Shown piece after piece: positions 30,331-40,648 of a DNA stretch of 64,000 nt. The DNA lies in NCBI GenBank assembly GCA_944390025.1, contig CALXOK010000005.1, positions 1 through 64,000 on the forward strand, read 5' to 3'. The position numbers and the translations under genes are program-made. Numbering within the stretch: the stretch's first letter is position 1; the number at the start of each line of letters is the position of its first letter. The notes under the pieces are model-generated. The model did no database searches. It was not told where the DNA came from and was given only the letters and a program-made list of their open reading frames with translations. The DNA is from an uncultured Spirochaetales bacterium (lineage in GTDB: Bacteria; Spirochaetota; Spirochaetia; Sphaerochaetales; Sphaerochaetaceae).

Positions 30331-30357
30331 CTTGCCGGGAGAGGACTTCCCGGCAAG
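30331..30357 (+). promoter_or_regulatory. tuf-rpsJ hairpin (partial terminator)
   Basis: CTTGCCGGGA (30331-30340) pairs perfectly with TCCCGGCAAG (30348-30357). The following AAAATTTGATTTTT is a poor T-run, and no promoter is visible before rpsJ, so partial read-through from tuf into the S10 operon is likely. The stem sequence resembles the hairpin at 62058-62084. Confidence 0.65.
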
Positions 30358-30386
30358 AAAATTTGATTTTTGGAGATTTTTGAAAA

Positions 30387-30695
30387 ATGGCAAATGAAAG
30401 AATTCGTGTCAGACTGAGAGGCTTTGATGTGGAACTTGTAGAGCAGAGCTCAAAGTCTATCGTCCAGACTGTAGTGAAAGCAGGAGCACAGGTATCAGGT
30501 CCAGTGCCTCTTCCGACCCAGATCAGAAAATATACTGTCTTGAGATCACCTCACGTCAACAAGAAGGCTCGTGAGCAGTTCGAAATGAGAACACACAAGA
30601 GATTGATTGACATTCTGGATCCAACTCCAAAGGTTGTGGAAGCCCTTATGAAGCTCGAACTCCCTGCAGGTGTTGACGTTGAAATTAAACAGTGA
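30387..30695 (+). CDS. rpsJ: 30S ribosomal protein S10
   Basis: A 102-residue S10 with [15 protein letters not shown] at the start and [35 protein letters not shown] (about 37-71), the loop that reaches the A site; S10 also serves as NusE in antitermination. It opens the S10 operon, 80 bp after tuf. TTGGAGA lies upstream of the ATG. Confidence 0.98.
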   Translation: MANERIRVRLRGFDVELVEQSSKSIVQTVVKAGAQVSGPVPLPTQIRKYTVLRSPHVNKKAREQFEMRTHKRLIDILDPTPKVVEALMKLELPAGVDVEIKQ

Positions 30696-30709
30696 AGTTG
30701 AGGTAAGAG

Positions 30710-31333
30710 ATGTTAGGGCTTATCGGCAAAAAAATTGGAATGACACAGGTGTTTGACGCCAACGGTGTCCTTACCCCTGTGACAGTAATTAAAATAGAGG
30801 ACAATGTTGTTGTCGGAAACAGAACTGAGGAGGCCAATGGCTACACAGCCGCAGTTCTCGCTTCAGGCGACATGAAGGAAAGCCGTGCTACAAAGCCATA
30901 TGCCGGACAGTTCAAGAGCGCAGGTTGCGATGTCAAGAAGACTGTCATGGAGATGAGGGACTTTGATAAGGAAGTCCAGGTTGGCGAAGTTCTCGGTGTA
31001 GATATGTTTAAGGATATTGCGTTCGTTGATGTCACAGGAACCTCAAAAGGTAAGGGTTTTCAGGGCGGTATGAAGCGTTATGGTTTCGGTGGTGGACGTG
31101 CAACACACGGTTCCAAGTTCCACAGAGACCTCGGTGGTACAGCCATGTCATCAACACCCTCACGCACATTCAAGGGCCACAGAATGGCTGGCCACATGGG
31201 TGCTGAGAGGACCACTGTTCAGAATCTCAAGGTGGTCGCAGTTGACAGTGAGATGCAGGTTCTCATGGTCAAGGGAGCTGTCCCGGGACCGGTCATGAGC
31301 ACAGTCATCGTGAAGAAAGCAATCAAGAAGTAG
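30710..31333 (+). CDS. rplC: 50S ribosomal protein L3
   Basis: A 207-residue L3, an early assembly protein near the peptidyl transferase centre. It begins [16 protein letters not shown] and has the long extension [22 protein letters not shown] (about 113-134) that reaches into 23S rRNA. The Gln that many bacteria have after SHG is replaced ([12 protein letters not shown]). It has an SD-like GAGGTAAG and lies 14 bp after rpsJ. Confidence 0.97.
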   Translation: MLGLIGKKIGMTQVFDANGVLTPVTVIKIEDNVVVGNRTEEANGYTAAVLASGDMKESRATKPYAGQFKSAGCDVKKTVMEMRDFDKEVQVGEVLGVDMFKDIAFVDVTGTSKGKGFQGGMKRYGFGGGRATHGSKFHRDLGGTAMSSTPSRTFKGHRMAGHMGAERTTVQNLKVVAVDSEMQVLMVKGAVPGPVMSTVIVKKAIKK

Positions 31334-31344
31334 TGGGGCTAGAG

Positions 31345-31974
31345 ATGGAAGCAAAAGTTTATTCAACTGCAGCTAAGGAAGTCCGCACTGTCGAGCTCAA
31401 CGAAGAAGTCTTCGCAAGAGAGGTCAGTGACGGTGCTATCTACTACGCTGTGAACAATGAGCTTGCCAACCGCCGTGTTGGTACAGCATGCACTAAGACC
31501 CGCGCTGAAGTTAACTACAGCAATACTAAGCCTTATAAGCAGAAGGGAACTGGTAATGCACGCCGTGGTGACAAGAAGTCACCGATTATGGTCGGCGGCG
31601 GCACAATCTTCGGACCGAAGCCGCGTGATTACTCCTATTCTATTCCCAAGAAGATGAAGAGGCTTGCTTACAAGAGCCTTCTGAGCCTCGGTGTTCAGGA
31701 GAACCGCCTTGTTATTGTTGAGGATTTCACCAGTGAGAATGGAAAGACCAGAGATCTGGCTCAGATCATGAAGGCTTTCGATACTGAGAATCAGCGCACT
31801 GTCATTATCATGAAGGATGATGATCCGATGCTCCGCAGAGCTGCAAGGAACATTCCTTACCTTCATGTTCTTTCTTACGACAAGCTTTCCGCAAAGGAAC
31901 TCCTTTATGGACGCAAGATCCTCGTTCTCGAGACTGCTGCCCAGAACCTCGGAAAGTTCTATGGTGAGAGATAA
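31345..31974 (+). CDS. rplD: 50S ribosomal protein L4
   Basis: A 209-residue L4 with the exit-tunnel loop GTACTKTRAEVNYSNTKPYKQKGTGNARRGDKKSP (about 45-80) whose tip contacts macrolides. In E. coli L4 also represses the S10 operon; no matching leader is evident here. The ATG was chosen over a GTG four codons upstream that overlaps the rplC stop. Confidence 0.97.
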   Translation: MEAKVYSTAAKEVRTVELNEEVFAREVSDGAIYYAVNNELANRRVGTACTKTRAEVNYSNTKPYKQKGTGNARRGDKKSPIMVGGGTIFGPKPRDYSYSIPKKMKRLAYKSLLSLGVQENRLVIVEDFTSENGKTRDLAQIMKAFDTENQRTVIIMKDDDPMLRRAARNIPYLHVLSYDKLSAKELLYGRKILVLETAAQNLGKFYGER

Positions 31975-31985
31975 GGGGTGACAAG

Positions 31986-32288
31986 ATGAGAGCAGATCAG
32001 GTAATTATCAGACCAATCGTCAGTGAAAAGTCCACTCTCGCAAGAGAAGGGGAAGTCAAGAAATACACCTTCGTCGTGGATCCCAGAGCAAACAAGTTTG
32101 ACATCATGGCTGCTGTCAAGGAAATCTGGGGTGTTGATGCCACAGCCTGCAACGTCATGAACTACAAGGGCAAGCCCAAGTATTCAAGAGGTAAGGGCGG
32201 CTACATCAAGGGTTCCACTTCCTCCTGGAAGAAGGCTGTTGTCACACTGGTCAGAGGCCAGTCAATTTCTGCCTTCGAAGGCGTATAA
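31986..32288 (+). CDS. rplW: 50S ribosomal protein L23
   Basis: A 100-residue L23, located at the exit-tunnel rim, where trigger factor and SRP dock. It begins MRADQVIIRPIVSEKSTLARE and keeps KYTFVVDPRANKFDIMAAVKEIWGV. GGGGTGA precedes the ATG, and the gene is 11 bp after rplD. Confidence 0.97.
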   Translation: MRADQVIIRPIVSEKSTLAREGEVKKYTFVVDPRANKFDIMAAVKEIWGVDATACNVMNYKGKPKYSRGKGGYIKGSTSSWKKAVVTLVRGQSISAFEGV

Positions 32289-32302
32289 GGAGATAGAGAG
32301 AA

Positions 32303-33127
32303 ATGGCACTTAAATCATACAAACCATATACTCCTGGCCTTCGCCAGAAGACAGTTCTCTCTTTTGATGAGATCACAGCAAAGAAGCCGGAGAAGAGCTT
32401 GACAAGAAAGCTCACAAAGACAGCCGGCCGCGACACATTCGGACGCATTTCAATGCGCCGCAGAGGTGGTGGTCACAAGAGAGCTTACAGAATCATCGAC
32501 TTCAAGAGAAACAAGTTCGGTGTTCCTGGAACAGTCAAGACAATCGAGTATGATCCGAACAGAAGCGCAAACATCGCACTGGTCTTCTATGCTGACGGAG
32601 AGAAGAGATACATCATCGCTCCGAAGGGACTGAAGGTTGGTACTCAGGTTCTTGCAGGACCGGATGCTCCGCTCACAGTCGGCAATGCTCTTCCTCTGAA
32701 GAACATCCCGCTCGGTGTCACAGTTCATAACATTGAGCTTACACTCGGCCGCGGAGGACAGCTCGTCCGCTCTGCCGGTACAGGTGCGACAGTCGTTGCA
32801 AAGGAAGGTGACTATGTCACACTCCGCCTGCCTTCCGGTGAGATGAGAATGGTCTTCGGCGAGTGCTTTGCGACAATCGGCGAGCTTGGAAACGAGGATC
32901 ACATGAATGTCTCCCTCGGAAAGGCCGGTGCTTCACGCCACCTTGGAAGAAGACCTAAGGTACGCGGTGTCGCAATGAACCCGATCGATCACCCGCATGG
33001 TGGTGGTGAAGGCAAGACAGCTGCAGGACGCCATCCGGTCACTCCGTGGGGCAAGCAGACCAAGGGTGCGAAGACACGCTCTAAGAAGAAGCCTTCAGGC
33101 AAGTTCATCGTCAAGAAGCGCAAGTAG
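32303..33127 (+). CDS. rplB: 50S ribosomal protein L2
   Basis: A 274-residue L2. The C-terminal [20 protein letters not shown] contains the conserved His needed at the peptidyl transferase centre, and [18 protein letters not shown] lies near residue 50. AAGGAGA precedes the ATG; rplW is 14 bp upstream and rpsS 12 bp downstream. Confidence 0.98.
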   Translation: MALKSYKPYTPGLRQKTVLSFDEITAKKPEKSLTRKLTKTAGRDTFGRISMRRRGGGHKRAYRIIDFKRNKFGVPGTVKTIEYDPNRSANIALVFYADGEKRYIIAPKGLKVGTQVLAGPDAPLTVGNALPLKNIPLGVTVHNIELTLGRGGQLVRSAGTGATVVAKEGDYVTLRLPSGEMRMVFGECFATIGELGNEDHMNVSLGKAGASRHLGRRPKVRGVAMNPIDHPHGGGEGKTAAGRHPVTPWGKQTKGAKTRSKKKPSGKFIVKKRK

Positions 33128-33139
33128 GAGTTTAGCTAA

Positions 33140-33412
33140 ATGTCAAGGTCAATCAAAAAAGGTCCTTTTGTTGATGAGAGTCTTCTCAAAAGGATTGAAA
33201 CATCAAACAAGTCTGGTCAGAAGCCAATGATTAAGACCTACTCACGTAGTTCTGTAATCATCCCCGACATGGTAGGTTTTACAATCTCTGTCTACAACGG
33301 CAAGACCTGGATTCCGGTCTATGTCACCGAGAACCTCGTTGGACACAAGCTCGGCGAGTTTGCTCCTACAAGGGTTTTCCGTGGCCACGCATCAGATAAG
33401 AAAGGTAAGTAA
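33140..33412 (+). CDS. rpsS: 30S ribosomal protein S19
   Basis: A 90-residue S19, which forms a 30S-head complex with S13 (encoded at 40781). [20 protein letters not shown] and [23 protein letters not shown] are typical. TAGGAG lies upstream. Confidence 0.98.
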   Translation: MSRSIKKGPFVDESLLKRIETSNKSGQKPMIKTYSRSSVIIPDMVGFTISVYNGKTWIPVYVTENLVGHKLGEFAPTRVFRGHASDKKGK

Positions 33413-33422
33413 GGTATAAAAG

Positions 33423-33779
33423 ATGGAAACTAAGAAAGGTTATCAAGCAGTTGCCAAGTATCTTATGGTTTCTCCTTCCAAAGTCCGCCCTGTTGCCAAC
33501 CTGGTGAGAGGAAAGAGCTATCCGGAAGCTGTAGCCATCCTGGAGGCAATGCCGCAGAAAGGCGCACGCCTTATTCTGAAAGTTCTCAAGTCCGCAGGTG
33601 CCAATGCCTTGTATGTCAACAGAAAGCTGGATGAGGATTCCCTTTATGTTGCGACCCTCACTATTGATGACGGTCCTCGTCTGAAGAGAGTCTGGGCACG
33701 TTCCCACGGAAAGCGCGACATTCTTCTCAAGAGAATGTCTCACATCACAGTTGTAGTAGATGAGAAGGTAGGTAAGTAA
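33423..33779 (+). CDS. rplV: 50S ribosomal protein L22
   Basis: A 118-residue L22. YLMVSPSKVRPVANLVRGK lies at the N-terminus, and the beta-hairpin that lines the exit tunnel reads TIDDGPRLKRVWARSHGKRD. Its TAA stop overlaps the rpsC ATG by one base (TAATG), so the two are translationally coupled. Confidence 0.98.
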   Translation: METKKGYQAVAKYLMVSPSKVRPVANLVRGKSYPEAVAILEAMPQKGARLILKVLKSAGANALYVNRKLDEDSLYVATLTIDDGPRLKRVWARSHGKRDILLKRMSHITVVVDEKVGK

Positions 33780-34492
33780 TGGGCCAGAAAGTTAATCCTG
33801 TTGGACTTAGATTAGGGGTCAACAAGACCTGGAAGTCAAAATGGTATGTGGATCCGAGAGACTATGTGGACACACTCCACGAAGACCTCGTCCTGCGCAA
33901 GTCTCTTCTTGCCTGCCCTGAGGTTCAGGGTGCAGACATCTCTGATGTTGAGATCATCCGCAAGCCTCAGCGCATCACAATGGTGATCGCGACAGCCCGC
34001 CCGGGTATCATCATCGGTGCCAAGGGTGCAAACGTCGAGAAGCTTGCCGAGAAGATGCAGAAGCTCACAGAGAAGAAGGTCCAGATCAAGATCAAGGAGA
34101 TCAAGAAGCCTGAAGTCGATGCACAGATCATTGCTCAGAACGTTGCAAAGCAGATTGAGAACAGAGGTGCTTTCCGCCGCATCATGAAGAACAGTATCTC
34201 CCGCGCAATGGCTGGCGGTGCTCAGGGCATCAAGATCAAGCTTTCCGGCCGTCTCGGTGGTGCTGATATCGCAAGAAGCGAGTGGATGAAGGAAGGCCGC
34301 ATCCCACTTCACACACTCCGCTCTGATATCGACTACGGCTTCAAGACCGCAAACACAAGCTACGGCGCAATCGGCGTCAAGGTCTGGGTTTTCAACGGTG
34401 AGATTTACGCTCACGGTGCTCCTGAAGAGGAAAGTGCCGGTGGCGTTGTGAGAAAGAAGCCTGCTCAGGCAGACGCTGTAACAAGGAGTTAG
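33779..34492 (+). CDS. rpsC: 30S ribosomal protein S3
   Basis: A 237-residue S3 at the mRNA entry tunnel. It begins [20 protein letters not shown]; the type-II KH domain has [17 protein letters not shown] (about 77-93), and the C-terminal domain has [22 protein letters not shown]. The start overlaps the rplV stop. Confidence 0.98.
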   Translation: MGQKVNPVGLRLGVNKTWKSKWYVDPRDYVDTLHEDLVLRKSLLACPEVQGADISDVEIIRKPQRITMVIATARPGIIIGAKGANVEKLAEKMQKLTEKKVQIKIKEIKKPEVDAQIIAQNVAKQIENRGAFRRIMKNSISRAMAGGAQGIKIKLSGRLGGADIARSEWMKEGRIPLHTLRSDIDYGFKTANTSYGAIGVKVWVFNGEIYAHGAPEEESAGGVVRKKPAQADAVTRS

Positions 34493-34496
34493 TACC

Positions 34497-34913
34497 ATGC
34501 TTAGTCCTAAGAGAATCAAATACAGAAAGAAGCAGCGCGGTACACGTGACGCTGTTGCACATCGCGGCAATACACTCAGCTTCGGCGAGTATGGCCTGAT
34601 GGCAACAGAGCCTAAGTGGATTACCAACCGCCAGATTGAGGCTGCCCGTGTCGCCATGACACGTCACATCAAGAGAGGTGGAAAGGTCTGGATCCGCATC
34701 TTCCCTGACATGCCTTACACAAAGAAGCCTGCTGAAACAAGACAGGGTAACGGTAAGGGTGCACCGGAAGGATGGGTCGCAGTTGTCAAGACTGGTGCCA
34801 TCATGTTCGAGATGGGCGGTGTTGATGAGAATCTTGCGCGTGAGGCACTTGCCCTTGCAGCATCAAAGCTCCCAATTAAGACAAAGTTTGTCTCAAGAGC
34901 TGTTCAGGAGTAA
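34497..34913 (+). CDS. rplP: 50S ribosomal protein L16
   Basis: A 138-residue L16, which organises the A-site tRNA elbow. It begins [15 protein letters not shown] and has [26 protein letters not shown] and [21 protein letters not shown]. It starts 4 bp after rpsC; the rpmC Shine-Dalgarno (AGGAG) lies in its last codons. Confidence 0.98.
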   Translation: MLSPKRIKYRKKQRGTRDAVAHRGNTLSFGEYGLMATEPKWITNRQIEAARVAMTRHIKRGGKVWIRIFPDMPYTKKPAETRQGNGKGAPEGWVAVVKTGAIMFEMGGVDENLAREALALAASKLPIKTKFVSRAVQE

Positions 34914-34918
34914 TCGTG

Positions 34919-35128
34919 ATGAAGAAGAAAGAGCTTAATAAAATGTCTCATGCTGAGAAGATCGCACAGCGCGACAAGCTCAGAAAGGAACTTTTGAATC
35001 TCAGAGTCGACCAGGTGATGAGCCATCTCGATAACCCTCTCGCACTCAGGACAGTCAAGAGAGATATCGCAAGACTTAACACTCTGATTCATCAGGAAGA
35101 GATTGGCATTGCCAAGGCATCTAAGTAG
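34919..35128 (+). CDS. rpmC: 50S ribosomal protein L29
   Basis: A 69-residue, two-helix L29 with [29 protein letters not shown] and [12 protein letters not shown]. Two start codons are adjacent, GTG at 34916 and ATG at 34919; the ATG is eight bases from AGGAG and is preferred. The gene is 5 bp after rplP. Confidence 0.95.
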   Translation: MKKKELNKMSHAEKIAQRDKLRKELLNLRVDQVMSHLDNPLALRTVKRDIARLNTLIHQEEIGIAKASK

Positions 35129-35139
35129 AGAGGCTGGAA

Positions 35140-35391
35140 ATGGAAGCTAGAAAGAAAACTTTTAATGGTATTGTAGTGAGCGATAAGATGGACAAAACCA
35201 TCGTTGTCGAGGTTACCAACAGAACCCTGCACCCTCTCTACAAGAAGTACGTGAACAGTACCAAAAGAATCAAGGCCCACGATGAGAGGAATGAGGCTCA
35301 TGTCGGAGACACAGTACGTGTCGTCGAGTGCCGCCACCTCAGCAAGGACAAGTGCTGGAGACTTTCCCAGATTGTCGAGAAGGCCCGTTAA
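35140..35391 (+). CDS. rpsQ: 30S ribosomal protein S17
   Basis: An 83-residue OB-fold S17 with [28 protein letters not shown] and [19 protein letters not shown]. It binds 16S rRNA early in 30S assembly. GAGGCTGG precedes the ATG; rpmC is 11 bp upstream. Confidence 0.98.
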   Translation: MEARKKTFNGIVVSDKMDKTIVVEVTNRTLHPLYKKYVNSTKRIKAHDERNEAHVGDTVRVVECRHLSKDKCWRLSQIVEKAR

Positions 35392-35403
35392 GGAGATATT
35401 GTC

Positions 35404-35769
35404 ATGGTACAGATGCAGACTTATTTGAATGTAGCGGACAACAGTGGTGCAAAGCGTGTGCAGTGCATCAAGGTTCTTGGCGGCAGCCACAGATATGTCG
35501 CTTCAATCGGTGACATCATCGTAGTCGCAGTCAAGGATGCTCTTCCGAACGGAACCATCAAGAAGGGTGACGTCCTGAAGGCTGTCATTGTCCGTACTAA
35601 GAAGGAATACCGCAGACCTGACGGTACCTATATCAGGTTCGATGACAACGCTTGCGTTATCATTGATGCCAACAATAACCCACGCGGAAAGCGTATTTTC
35701 GGGCCGGTCGCACGTGAACTCCGTGACGGCTACATGAAGATCGTTTCACTCGCACCGGAAGTGTTGTAG
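35404..35769 (+). CDS. rplN: 50S ribosomal protein L14
   Basis: A 121-residue L14 that sits at the subunit interface and is the docking site of the silencing factor Rsf[28 protein letters not shown] and [18 protein letters not shown] are characteristic. AAGGAGA lies upstream; rpsQ is 12 bp before it. Confidence 0.98.
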   Translation: MVQMQTYLNVADNSGAKRVQCIKVLGGSHRYVASIGDIIVVAVKDALPNGTIKKGDVLKAVIVRTKKEYRRPDGTYIRFDDNACVIIDANNNPRGKRIFGPVARELRDGYMKIVSLAPEVL

Positions 35770-35780
35770 GAGAAGACAGG

Positions 35781-36080
35781 ATGAGACTTAAGAAAAACGA
35801 CACAGTCAAAATCATTGCCGGAAAGGATAAGGGCAAGGTTGGAAAGATTGTGAAGATCAACCCGGAGACTGAGAGGGTTATCGTCCAGGGTGCCAACATG
35901 GTGTCCAAGACTATCCGCAGGAAGAGCCAGCAGGATAAGGGCGGTATCATGGTTGTGGAAGCTCCAATTCATGTCTCAAACGTTGCTCTTGTCAGCAAGG
36001 ACAAGACAAGCAGAATTGGATACAAGATAGAGAACGGCAAGAAGGTCCGTTACGCAAAGAAGACAGGAGAGGTGCTCTGA
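35781..36080 (+). CDS. rplX: 50S ribosomal protein L24
   Basis: A 99-residue L24, one of the two initiators of 50S assembly. The KOW motif is [20 protein letters not shown] (4-23), followed by [32 protein letters not shown] precedes the ATG; one base separates its stop from rplE. Confidence 0.98.
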   Translation: MRLKKNDTVKIIAGKDKGKVGKIVKINPETERVIVQGANMVSKTIRRKSQQDKGGIMVVEAPIHVSNVALVSKDKTSRIGYKIENGKKVRYAKKTGEVL

Positions 36081-36081
36081 T

Positions 36082-36636
36082 ATGGCAGAAAAGTTTGTTC
36101 CTAATTTCAAGGTCAAGTATACAGAGACTGTCGCACCGGAGCTTCTCAAGGAGTTTGCATACAAGTCAGTCATGCAGATTCCGGCAGTCGAGAAGATTGT
36201 CCTGTCTGTCGGTGTCGGTGAGGCTACAACAAACAAGAAGCTTCTCGATGCTGCCGTGAAGGAACTCGAGCAGATTTCCGGCCAGCATGTCGTCAGGACA
36301 AAGGCCAGAAAGTCAATTGCGAACTTCAAGGTCAGAGAAGGTCAGGAGATCGGAGCCATGGTCACTCTCAGAGGTGACAACATGTGGTACTTCCTCGAGA
36401 GACTCATCTGCATCGCATTGCCGCGTGTCAAGGACTTCAAGGGCGTCAATCCGAACGCTTTTGACGGTCATGGAAACTATTCCCTTGGTATCACTGAGCA
36501 GATCATTTTCCCTGAAATCGACTACGACAAGATTGAAAGGGTCAGTGGCCTCAACGTTGCCATTGTCACAACAGCGAAAAGCGATGAGGAGGCATTCGCC
36601 CTTCTCAAGAAGCTTGGAATGCCCTTTGCAAAGTGA
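36082..36636 (+). CDS. rplE: 50S ribosomal protein L5
   Basis: A 184-residue L5, part of the central protuberance with 5S rRNA. It has [43 protein letters not shown] and [19 protein letters not shown]. It starts one base after rplX, with GAGGTGCT upstream inside that gene. Confidence 0.98.
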   Translation: MAEKFVPNFKVKYTETVAPELLKEFAYKSVMQIPAVEKIVLSVGVGEATTNKKLLDAAVKELEQISGQHVVRTKARKSIANFKVREGQEIGAMVTLRGDNMWYFLERLICIALPRVKDFKGVNPNAFDGHGNYSLGITEQIIFPEIDYDKIERVSGLNVAIVTTAKSDEEAFALLKKLGMPFAK

Positions 36637-36650
36637 GGAGTTGAGAGAAC

Positions 36651-36836
36651 ATGGCAAAGAAATCTTTGATTGTTAAGTGCAAGAGAGAGCCCAAATTCTC
36701 CACAAGAAGCTACAACAGATGCAGAATTTGCGGTCGTCCCCGTGGATATATGCGTGACTTTGATATGTGTAGAGTTTGCTTCCGCAAACTGGCAAGCGAA
36801 GGCCAGATCCCTGGCGTTACCAAGTCAAGCTGGTAG
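36651..36836 (+). CDS. rpsN: 30S ribosomal protein S14, zinc type
   Basis: A 61-residue type Z S14. The zinc knuckles are [10 protein letters not shown] and CRVCFRKLA, and the conserved FSTRSYNRC precedes them. The short zinc form is the older type. TGAGGAG lies upstream. Confidence 0.98.
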   Translation: MAKKSLIVKCKREPKFSTRSYNRCRICGRPRGYMRDFDMCRVCFRKLASEGQIPGVTKSSW

Positions 36837-36846
36837 GAGTTGAGAT

Positions 36847-37245
36847 ATGGCAGTAAGTGATCCTATTGCAGATATGCTGACTAAAATCAGAAATGCTAGT
36901 CAGGCAAAGCATGAGAAAGTGGATATCTCCACAAGCAAGATGAAGCTTCAGATCATCAAGATTATGAAGAACGAGGGCTTCATCAAGAATTTCAAGAAGG
37001 TTACAAAGGATAATCTTTCATACATCCGTGTTTACCTCAAGTATGACGATGCCCAGGCTCCTGTCATCCATGGACTTGAGCGCATCTCAACTCCCGGCCG
37101 CCGTGTTTACAGCGGTTACAAGGATATGCCGAGGGTTTACAACGGTTACGGCGTGGTTGTCGTATCTTCTTCCACAGGTGTCATCACAGGAAGAAAGGCA
37201 GCTGAGAACAAGGTCGGCGGTGAGCTGATCTGTACAATCTGGTAA
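36847..37245 (+). CDS. rpsH: 30S ribosomal protein S8
   Basis: A 132-residue S8, a primary 16S binder that in E. coli also represses the spc operon. It begins [16 protein letters not shown] and ends with [37 protein letters not shown] lies upstream, 10 bp after rpsN. Confidence 0.98.
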   Translation: MAVSDPIADMLTKIRNASQAKHEKVDISTSKMKLQIIKIMKNEGFIKNFKKVTKDNLSYIRVYLKYDDAQAPVIHGLERISTPGRRVYSGYKDMPRVYNGYGVVVVSSSTGVITGRKAAENKVGGELICTIW

Positions 37246-37259
37246 GGAGGCAGGAAGTT

Positions 37260-37799
37260 ATGTCACGTATTGGTAAACTGCCTGTCGCCATTCCGGCAGG
37301 TGTCAAGGTCTCAGTCGAGAACAACCTGATCACAGTCACTGGCCCGAAGGGAACCCTGACACAGCCTGTCAAGGGAGATATCGCAATCGAGGTCAAGGAC
37401 AACGAGGTTGTTGTTACAAGACACGACAACGAGATTCCTTCAAGAAGCTTCCATGGCCTTTACAGACAGCTGATCAACAACATGGTCATCGGTGTCAGCC
37501 AGGGCTTCTCAAAGAGTCTTCTTATCAACGGTGTCGGTTACAAGGCGGAGCTCGCCAAGAACACCCTCACTCTCTCACTTGGTTATTCAACCATTATCGA
37601 CTACATCATCCCGGAAGGCATCCAGGCTGCTGTGGACGGTAACAAGGTCACCATCTCCGGCATCAGCAAGGAGAAGGTCGGTCAGGTCTGTGCCGAGATC
37701 CGCTCACTGCGCGGACCAGAGCCTTACAAGGGCAAGGGCATCAAGTATGAGACTGAGAACATCCGCCGCAAGGTCGGTAAGTCCGGTGGTAAGAAATAA
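37260..37799 (+). CDS. rplF: 50S ribosomal protein L6
   Basis: A 179-residue L6 of two similar domains, next to the sarcin-ricin loop. It begins [17 protein letters not shown] and has [28 protein letters not shown] at the C-terminus. AAGGAGG lies ten bases upstream. Confidence 0.98.
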   Translation: MSRIGKLPVAIPAGVKVSVENNLITVTGPKGTLTQPVKGDIAIEVKDNEVVVTRHDNEIPSRSFHGLYRQLINNMVIGVSQGFSKSLLINGVGYKAELAKNTLTLSLGYSTIIDYIIPEGIQAAVDGNKVTISGISKEKVGQVCAEIRSLRGPEPYKGKGIKYETENIRRKVGKSGGKK

Positions 37800-37810
37800 G
37801 AGGTAAGCAA

Positions 37811-38170
37811 ATGAACAGAATTGTCGATAAGAACCGCAAACTTGCACGCCGCAAGGCACATATCAGAAAGAGAGTCTCCGGCACACCTGAGAGACCGAGA
37901 ATGACAGTTTTCAGAAGCAACCTCCACATGTATGTCCAGGTTATTGATGACACACAGGGCAAGACACTCGTCTCAGCTTCCACAACAGAGGCAGAGCTCA
38001 AGGGTCTCAAGAACTGTGTTGCAGATGCAACAAAGCTTGGTGAGACAGTCGGCAAGCGCCTTCTCGAGAAGAATATCCAGACTGTTGTCTTCGACCGTAA
38101 TGGTTACATCTACCACGGAATCGTGAAGGCAATCGCAGATGGTGCCCGCTCAGCCGGTGTCAAGTTCTAA
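37811..38170 (+). CDS. rplR: 50S ribosomal protein L18
   Basis: A 119-residue L18, which carries 5S rRNA to the 50S subunit. It has [34 protein letters not shown] and the C-terminal [37 protein letters not shown] precedes the ATG. Confidence 0.98.
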   Translation: MNRIVDKNRKLARRKAHIRKRVSGTPERPRMTVFRSNLHMYVQVIDDTQGKTLVSASTTEAELKGLKNCVADATKLGETVGKRLLEKNIQTVVFDRNGYIYHGIVKAIADGARSAGVKF

Positions 38171-38180
38171 GGGGTTTCGT

Positions 38181-38687
38181 ATGGAAAGAGCAAAAGATAA
38201 AGAAGTTAAGGACGGATACGTAGAAAAGCTCATCAAAATCAACCGTGTCACAAAGGTTGTCAAGGGTGGTAAGAATTTCTCCTTTGCAGCTCTCGTGGTT
38301 GTCGGTTATGGCGATGGCAGGGTAGGCTACGGTTTCGGTAAGGCCAACGATGTCAGCGATGCAATCCGCAAGGCTACAGAGAAGGCCAAGTCCAGCCTCA
38401 TCACAGTTCCGATGAAGGGCAGCACAATTCCTCACGAGATGCTTGGCAAGTACAAGAGCGCAAGTGTTCTTGTCCGCCCGGCTGTTCCGGGAACAGGTGT
38501 TATCGCAGGTGGAGCTGTCAAGGCTGTTGCAGATGCTGCAGGAATCAAGGACATGCTTTCAAAGTCACTTGGATCCAAGAACAACATCAACACAGTCAAG
38601 GCTACCTTCGCTGCTTTTGAGAACCTCTTCGACGCAAGAGAGGTCGCAAAGAACAGGGGCAAGTCCCTTAAGGAAATGTGGGGTTGA
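38181..38687 (+). CDS. rpsE: 30S ribosomal protein S5
   Basis: A 168-residue S5, which shapes the mRNA entry site with S3 and S4. The spectinomycin loop reads VTKVVKGGKNFSFAALVVVG, then GYGFGKANDVSDAI. The ATG at 38181 was chosen because it follows AAGGGG and gives the family start; the open frame overlapping rplR is not needed. Its partner S4 is not encoded in this operon. Confidence 0.97.
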   Translation: MERAKDKEVKDGYVEKLIKINRVTKVVKGGKNFSFAALVVVGYGDGRVGYGFGKANDVSDAIRKATEKAKSSLITVPMKGSTIPHEMLGKYKSASVLVRPAVPGTGVIAGGAVKAVADAAGIKDMLSKSLGSKNNINTVKATFAAFENLFDAREVAKNRGKSLKEMWG

Positions 38688-38689
38688 TT

Positions 38690-38875
38690 ATGGCAGAGAA
38701 GAACATTAAAATCACACTGGTCCGTTCAGTAGCTGGATCCCTTCCGAAGCAGAGAGCAACAATCAAGGCTCTCGGCCTTGGCAAGATGCACAGCTCTGTT
38801 GTACATGCTGCGACTCCTGCCACACTTGGCATGGTCCGCGTTGTATCTCACATGGTGAAGGTTGAGGAGATTTAA
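38690..38875 (+). CDS. rpmD: 50S ribosomal protein L30
   Basis: A 61-residue L30 with IKITLVRSVAGSLPKQRATIKALGLGKMHSSV. It starts two bases after the rpsE stop, with GGGG as the only Shine-Dalgarno, so coupling to rpsE is probable. Confidence 0.97.
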   Translation: MAEKNIKITLVRSVAGSLPKQRATIKALGLGKMHSSVVHAATPATLGMVRVVSHMVKVEEI

Positions 38876-38876
38876 G

Positions 38877-39308
38877 ATGGGACAGATTAATGCACCCTTC
38901 GGTGCCAATACAAAAAAGACCATTGTAGGACGCGGTGCTTCCAGCAAGGGCAGAACCTGCGGTCGCGGCCACAATGGACAGAACAGCCGCTCCGGCGGTG
39001 GTGTCCGCCTCGGATTCGAAGGCGGCCAGATGCCTCTCTACAGACGTGTCGCACGCCGCGGTTTCTCCAACTATCCTTTCAAGGTCACCTATGTGGCAGT
39101 CTCACTCTCAACTCTTGATGCAGCATATGCTGATGGAGACACAGTGACACTCGAGTCCCTCAAGGAGAAGGGAATCGTGAAGGGTAAGGATGTTCAGGTG
39201 AAGGTCCTCAACAATGGAGAGATCACCAAGAAACTCGCACTTGAAGGCATCAGGGTTTCTGCATCAGCTGCAGCTGCAGTTGAGGCAGCCGGAGGCTCAG
39301 TTAAATAA
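38877..39308 (+). CDS. rplO: 50S ribosomal protein L15
   Basis: A 143-residue L15, a late 50S assembly protein. It has the Gly/Arg-rich GRGASSKGRTCGRGHNGQNSRSGGGVRLGFEGGQMPLYRRVARRGF. The ATG follows GAGGAG nine bases upstream and one base after rpmD. Confidence 0.97.
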   Translation: MGQINAPFGANTKKTIVGRGASSKGRTCGRGHNGQNSRSGGGVRLGFEGGQMPLYRRVARRGFSNYPFKVTYVAVSLSTLDAAYADGDTVTLESLKEKGIVKGKDVQVKVLNNGEITKKLALEGIRVSASAAAAVEAAGGSVK

Positions 39309-39320
39309 AAGAAGGTTGTC

Positions 39321-40637
39321 ATGTCAAACTCACTTGTAGATATGATGAGAATGAAGGACATCAGGAAAAAGGTACTGGTGACGATCGGCTTGCTTATAGT
39401 GAGCCGTATCGGCACAGTTATCCCTATTCCAGGAATTGATCCTGTAATTCTCGAAGCCTATTTCATGTCAAGCGCACAGAGCTCGACAATAGGCTTCACT
39501 GAATATCTGAACTTTTTCTCGGGCGGTGCCTTCAGTAACTTCAGCCTGTTCATGCTGGGTGTCATGCCTTATATCAGCACCCAGATTATCGTCCAGCTGC
39601 TGATGCTTGTCGTGCCTTCCCTCAAGAAGCTTGCACAGGATCCTCATGGAAGCAAGAAAATCCAGCAGTACACACGTTACGGTACAATCATTGTCTGTCT
39701 GATTCAGTCATTTGCCGTTTCCGTGTACGCAACGACAATTCCTGAAGCAATCGTAATGTCAAGGGTTCCCTTCACGCTGATTGCAATGGTTTCTGTCACT
39801 GCCGGTTCCATGTTCCTTGTCTGGCTTGGCGACAAAATCACACAGTACGGTGTCGGCAACGGCATCTCACTGCTGATCTTCGCCGGTATCGTTGCAAGAA
39901 TGCCAAGCGCATTCTCAACACTTTTCTCAAGCATTGCTGCCGGAACACTCAACTGGCTTGCAGTCGTCGTGGTTGTCGTGATGTACATCTTTGTTGTCAT
40001 CATGGTTGTCTACGAAGAGAAGGGCATGAGAAAGATTCCGGTCAAGTATGCAAAGCGTGTTATCGGTAACAAGATGTATCAGGGTGGTTCAAACTACATT
40101 CCGTTCAAGATTAATCCTTCCGGAGTCATCCCTGTCATCTTCGCATCTGCACTGCTTTCATTCCCGCTTCAGATTGCAACAAGCCTTGCTCCGAATGTGG
40201 GCTGGCTCCAGTCTGTAGCCAACTTCCTCAATCCCCAGGGTGCCCCCTATCTGATTATCTACACCCTGTTGATTATAGGTTTTGCATTCTTCTACACACA
40301 GGTCAGCCTGAATCCGGATGAGATTGCAAAGAACATCAGGGACAACGGCGGTACAATCCCGAGTGTCAGCAATGAGAATCTCGAGAAGTACCTGAGAAAG
40401 GTTCTCAACAGAATCGTTCTCCCCGGTTCCCTCTTCCTTGCTTTCATCGCCCTGATTCCGACACTGATCCAGAAGCTCTTCAGCTTCCCGGCTGATGTCG
40501 CAATGCTCTTCGGTGGTACATCACTCATCATCATGGTCGGTGTATGTCTGGAGACCGTGCGTCAGCTTGATTCACTGATGAAGCTGCATCACCATGACGG
40601 TTTTATGGCAACAGGCCGTAAGATCAAGAAAATTTAG
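39321..40637 (+). CDS. secY: Preprotein translocase subunit SecY
   Basis: The 438-residue channel subunit has ten membrane helices and SecY signatures: [13 protein letters not shown] near the N-terminus, [15 protein letters not shown], the cytoplasmic loop [19 protein letters not shown] and the C-terminal [15 protein letters not shown]. It works with SecE (16296). It follows rplO in the spc operon as usual. Confidence 0.98.
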   Translation: MSNSLVDMMRMKDIRKKVLVTIGLLIVSRIGTVIPIPGIDPVILEAYFMSSAQSSTIGFTEYLNFFSGGAFSNFSLFMLGVMPYISTQIIVQLLMLVVPSLKKLAQDPHGSKKIQQYTRYGTIIVCLIQSFAVSVYATTIPEAIVMSRVPFTLIAMVSVTAGSMFLVWLGDKITQYGVGNGISLLIFAGIVARMPSAFSTLFSSIAAGTLNWLAVVVVVVMYIFVVIMVVYEEKGMRKIPVKYAKRVIGNKMYQGGSNYIPFKINPSGVIPVIFASALLSFPLQIATSLAPNVGWLQSVANFLNPQGAPYLIIYTLLIIGFAFFYTQVSLNPDEIAKNIRDNGGTIPSVSNENLEKYLRKVLNRIVLPGSLFLAFIALIPTLIQKLFSFPADVAMLFGGTSLIIMVGVCLETVRQLDSLMKLHHHDGFMATGRKIKKI

Positions 40638-40648
40638 GAGTTTTTACT

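Noticed and set aside
33836..34657. A 273-codon minus-strand frame across rpsC and rplP
   Set aside because: Antisense to two unmistakable ribosomal genes, low-complexity Asp/Leu/Cys-rich composition and no start signal.
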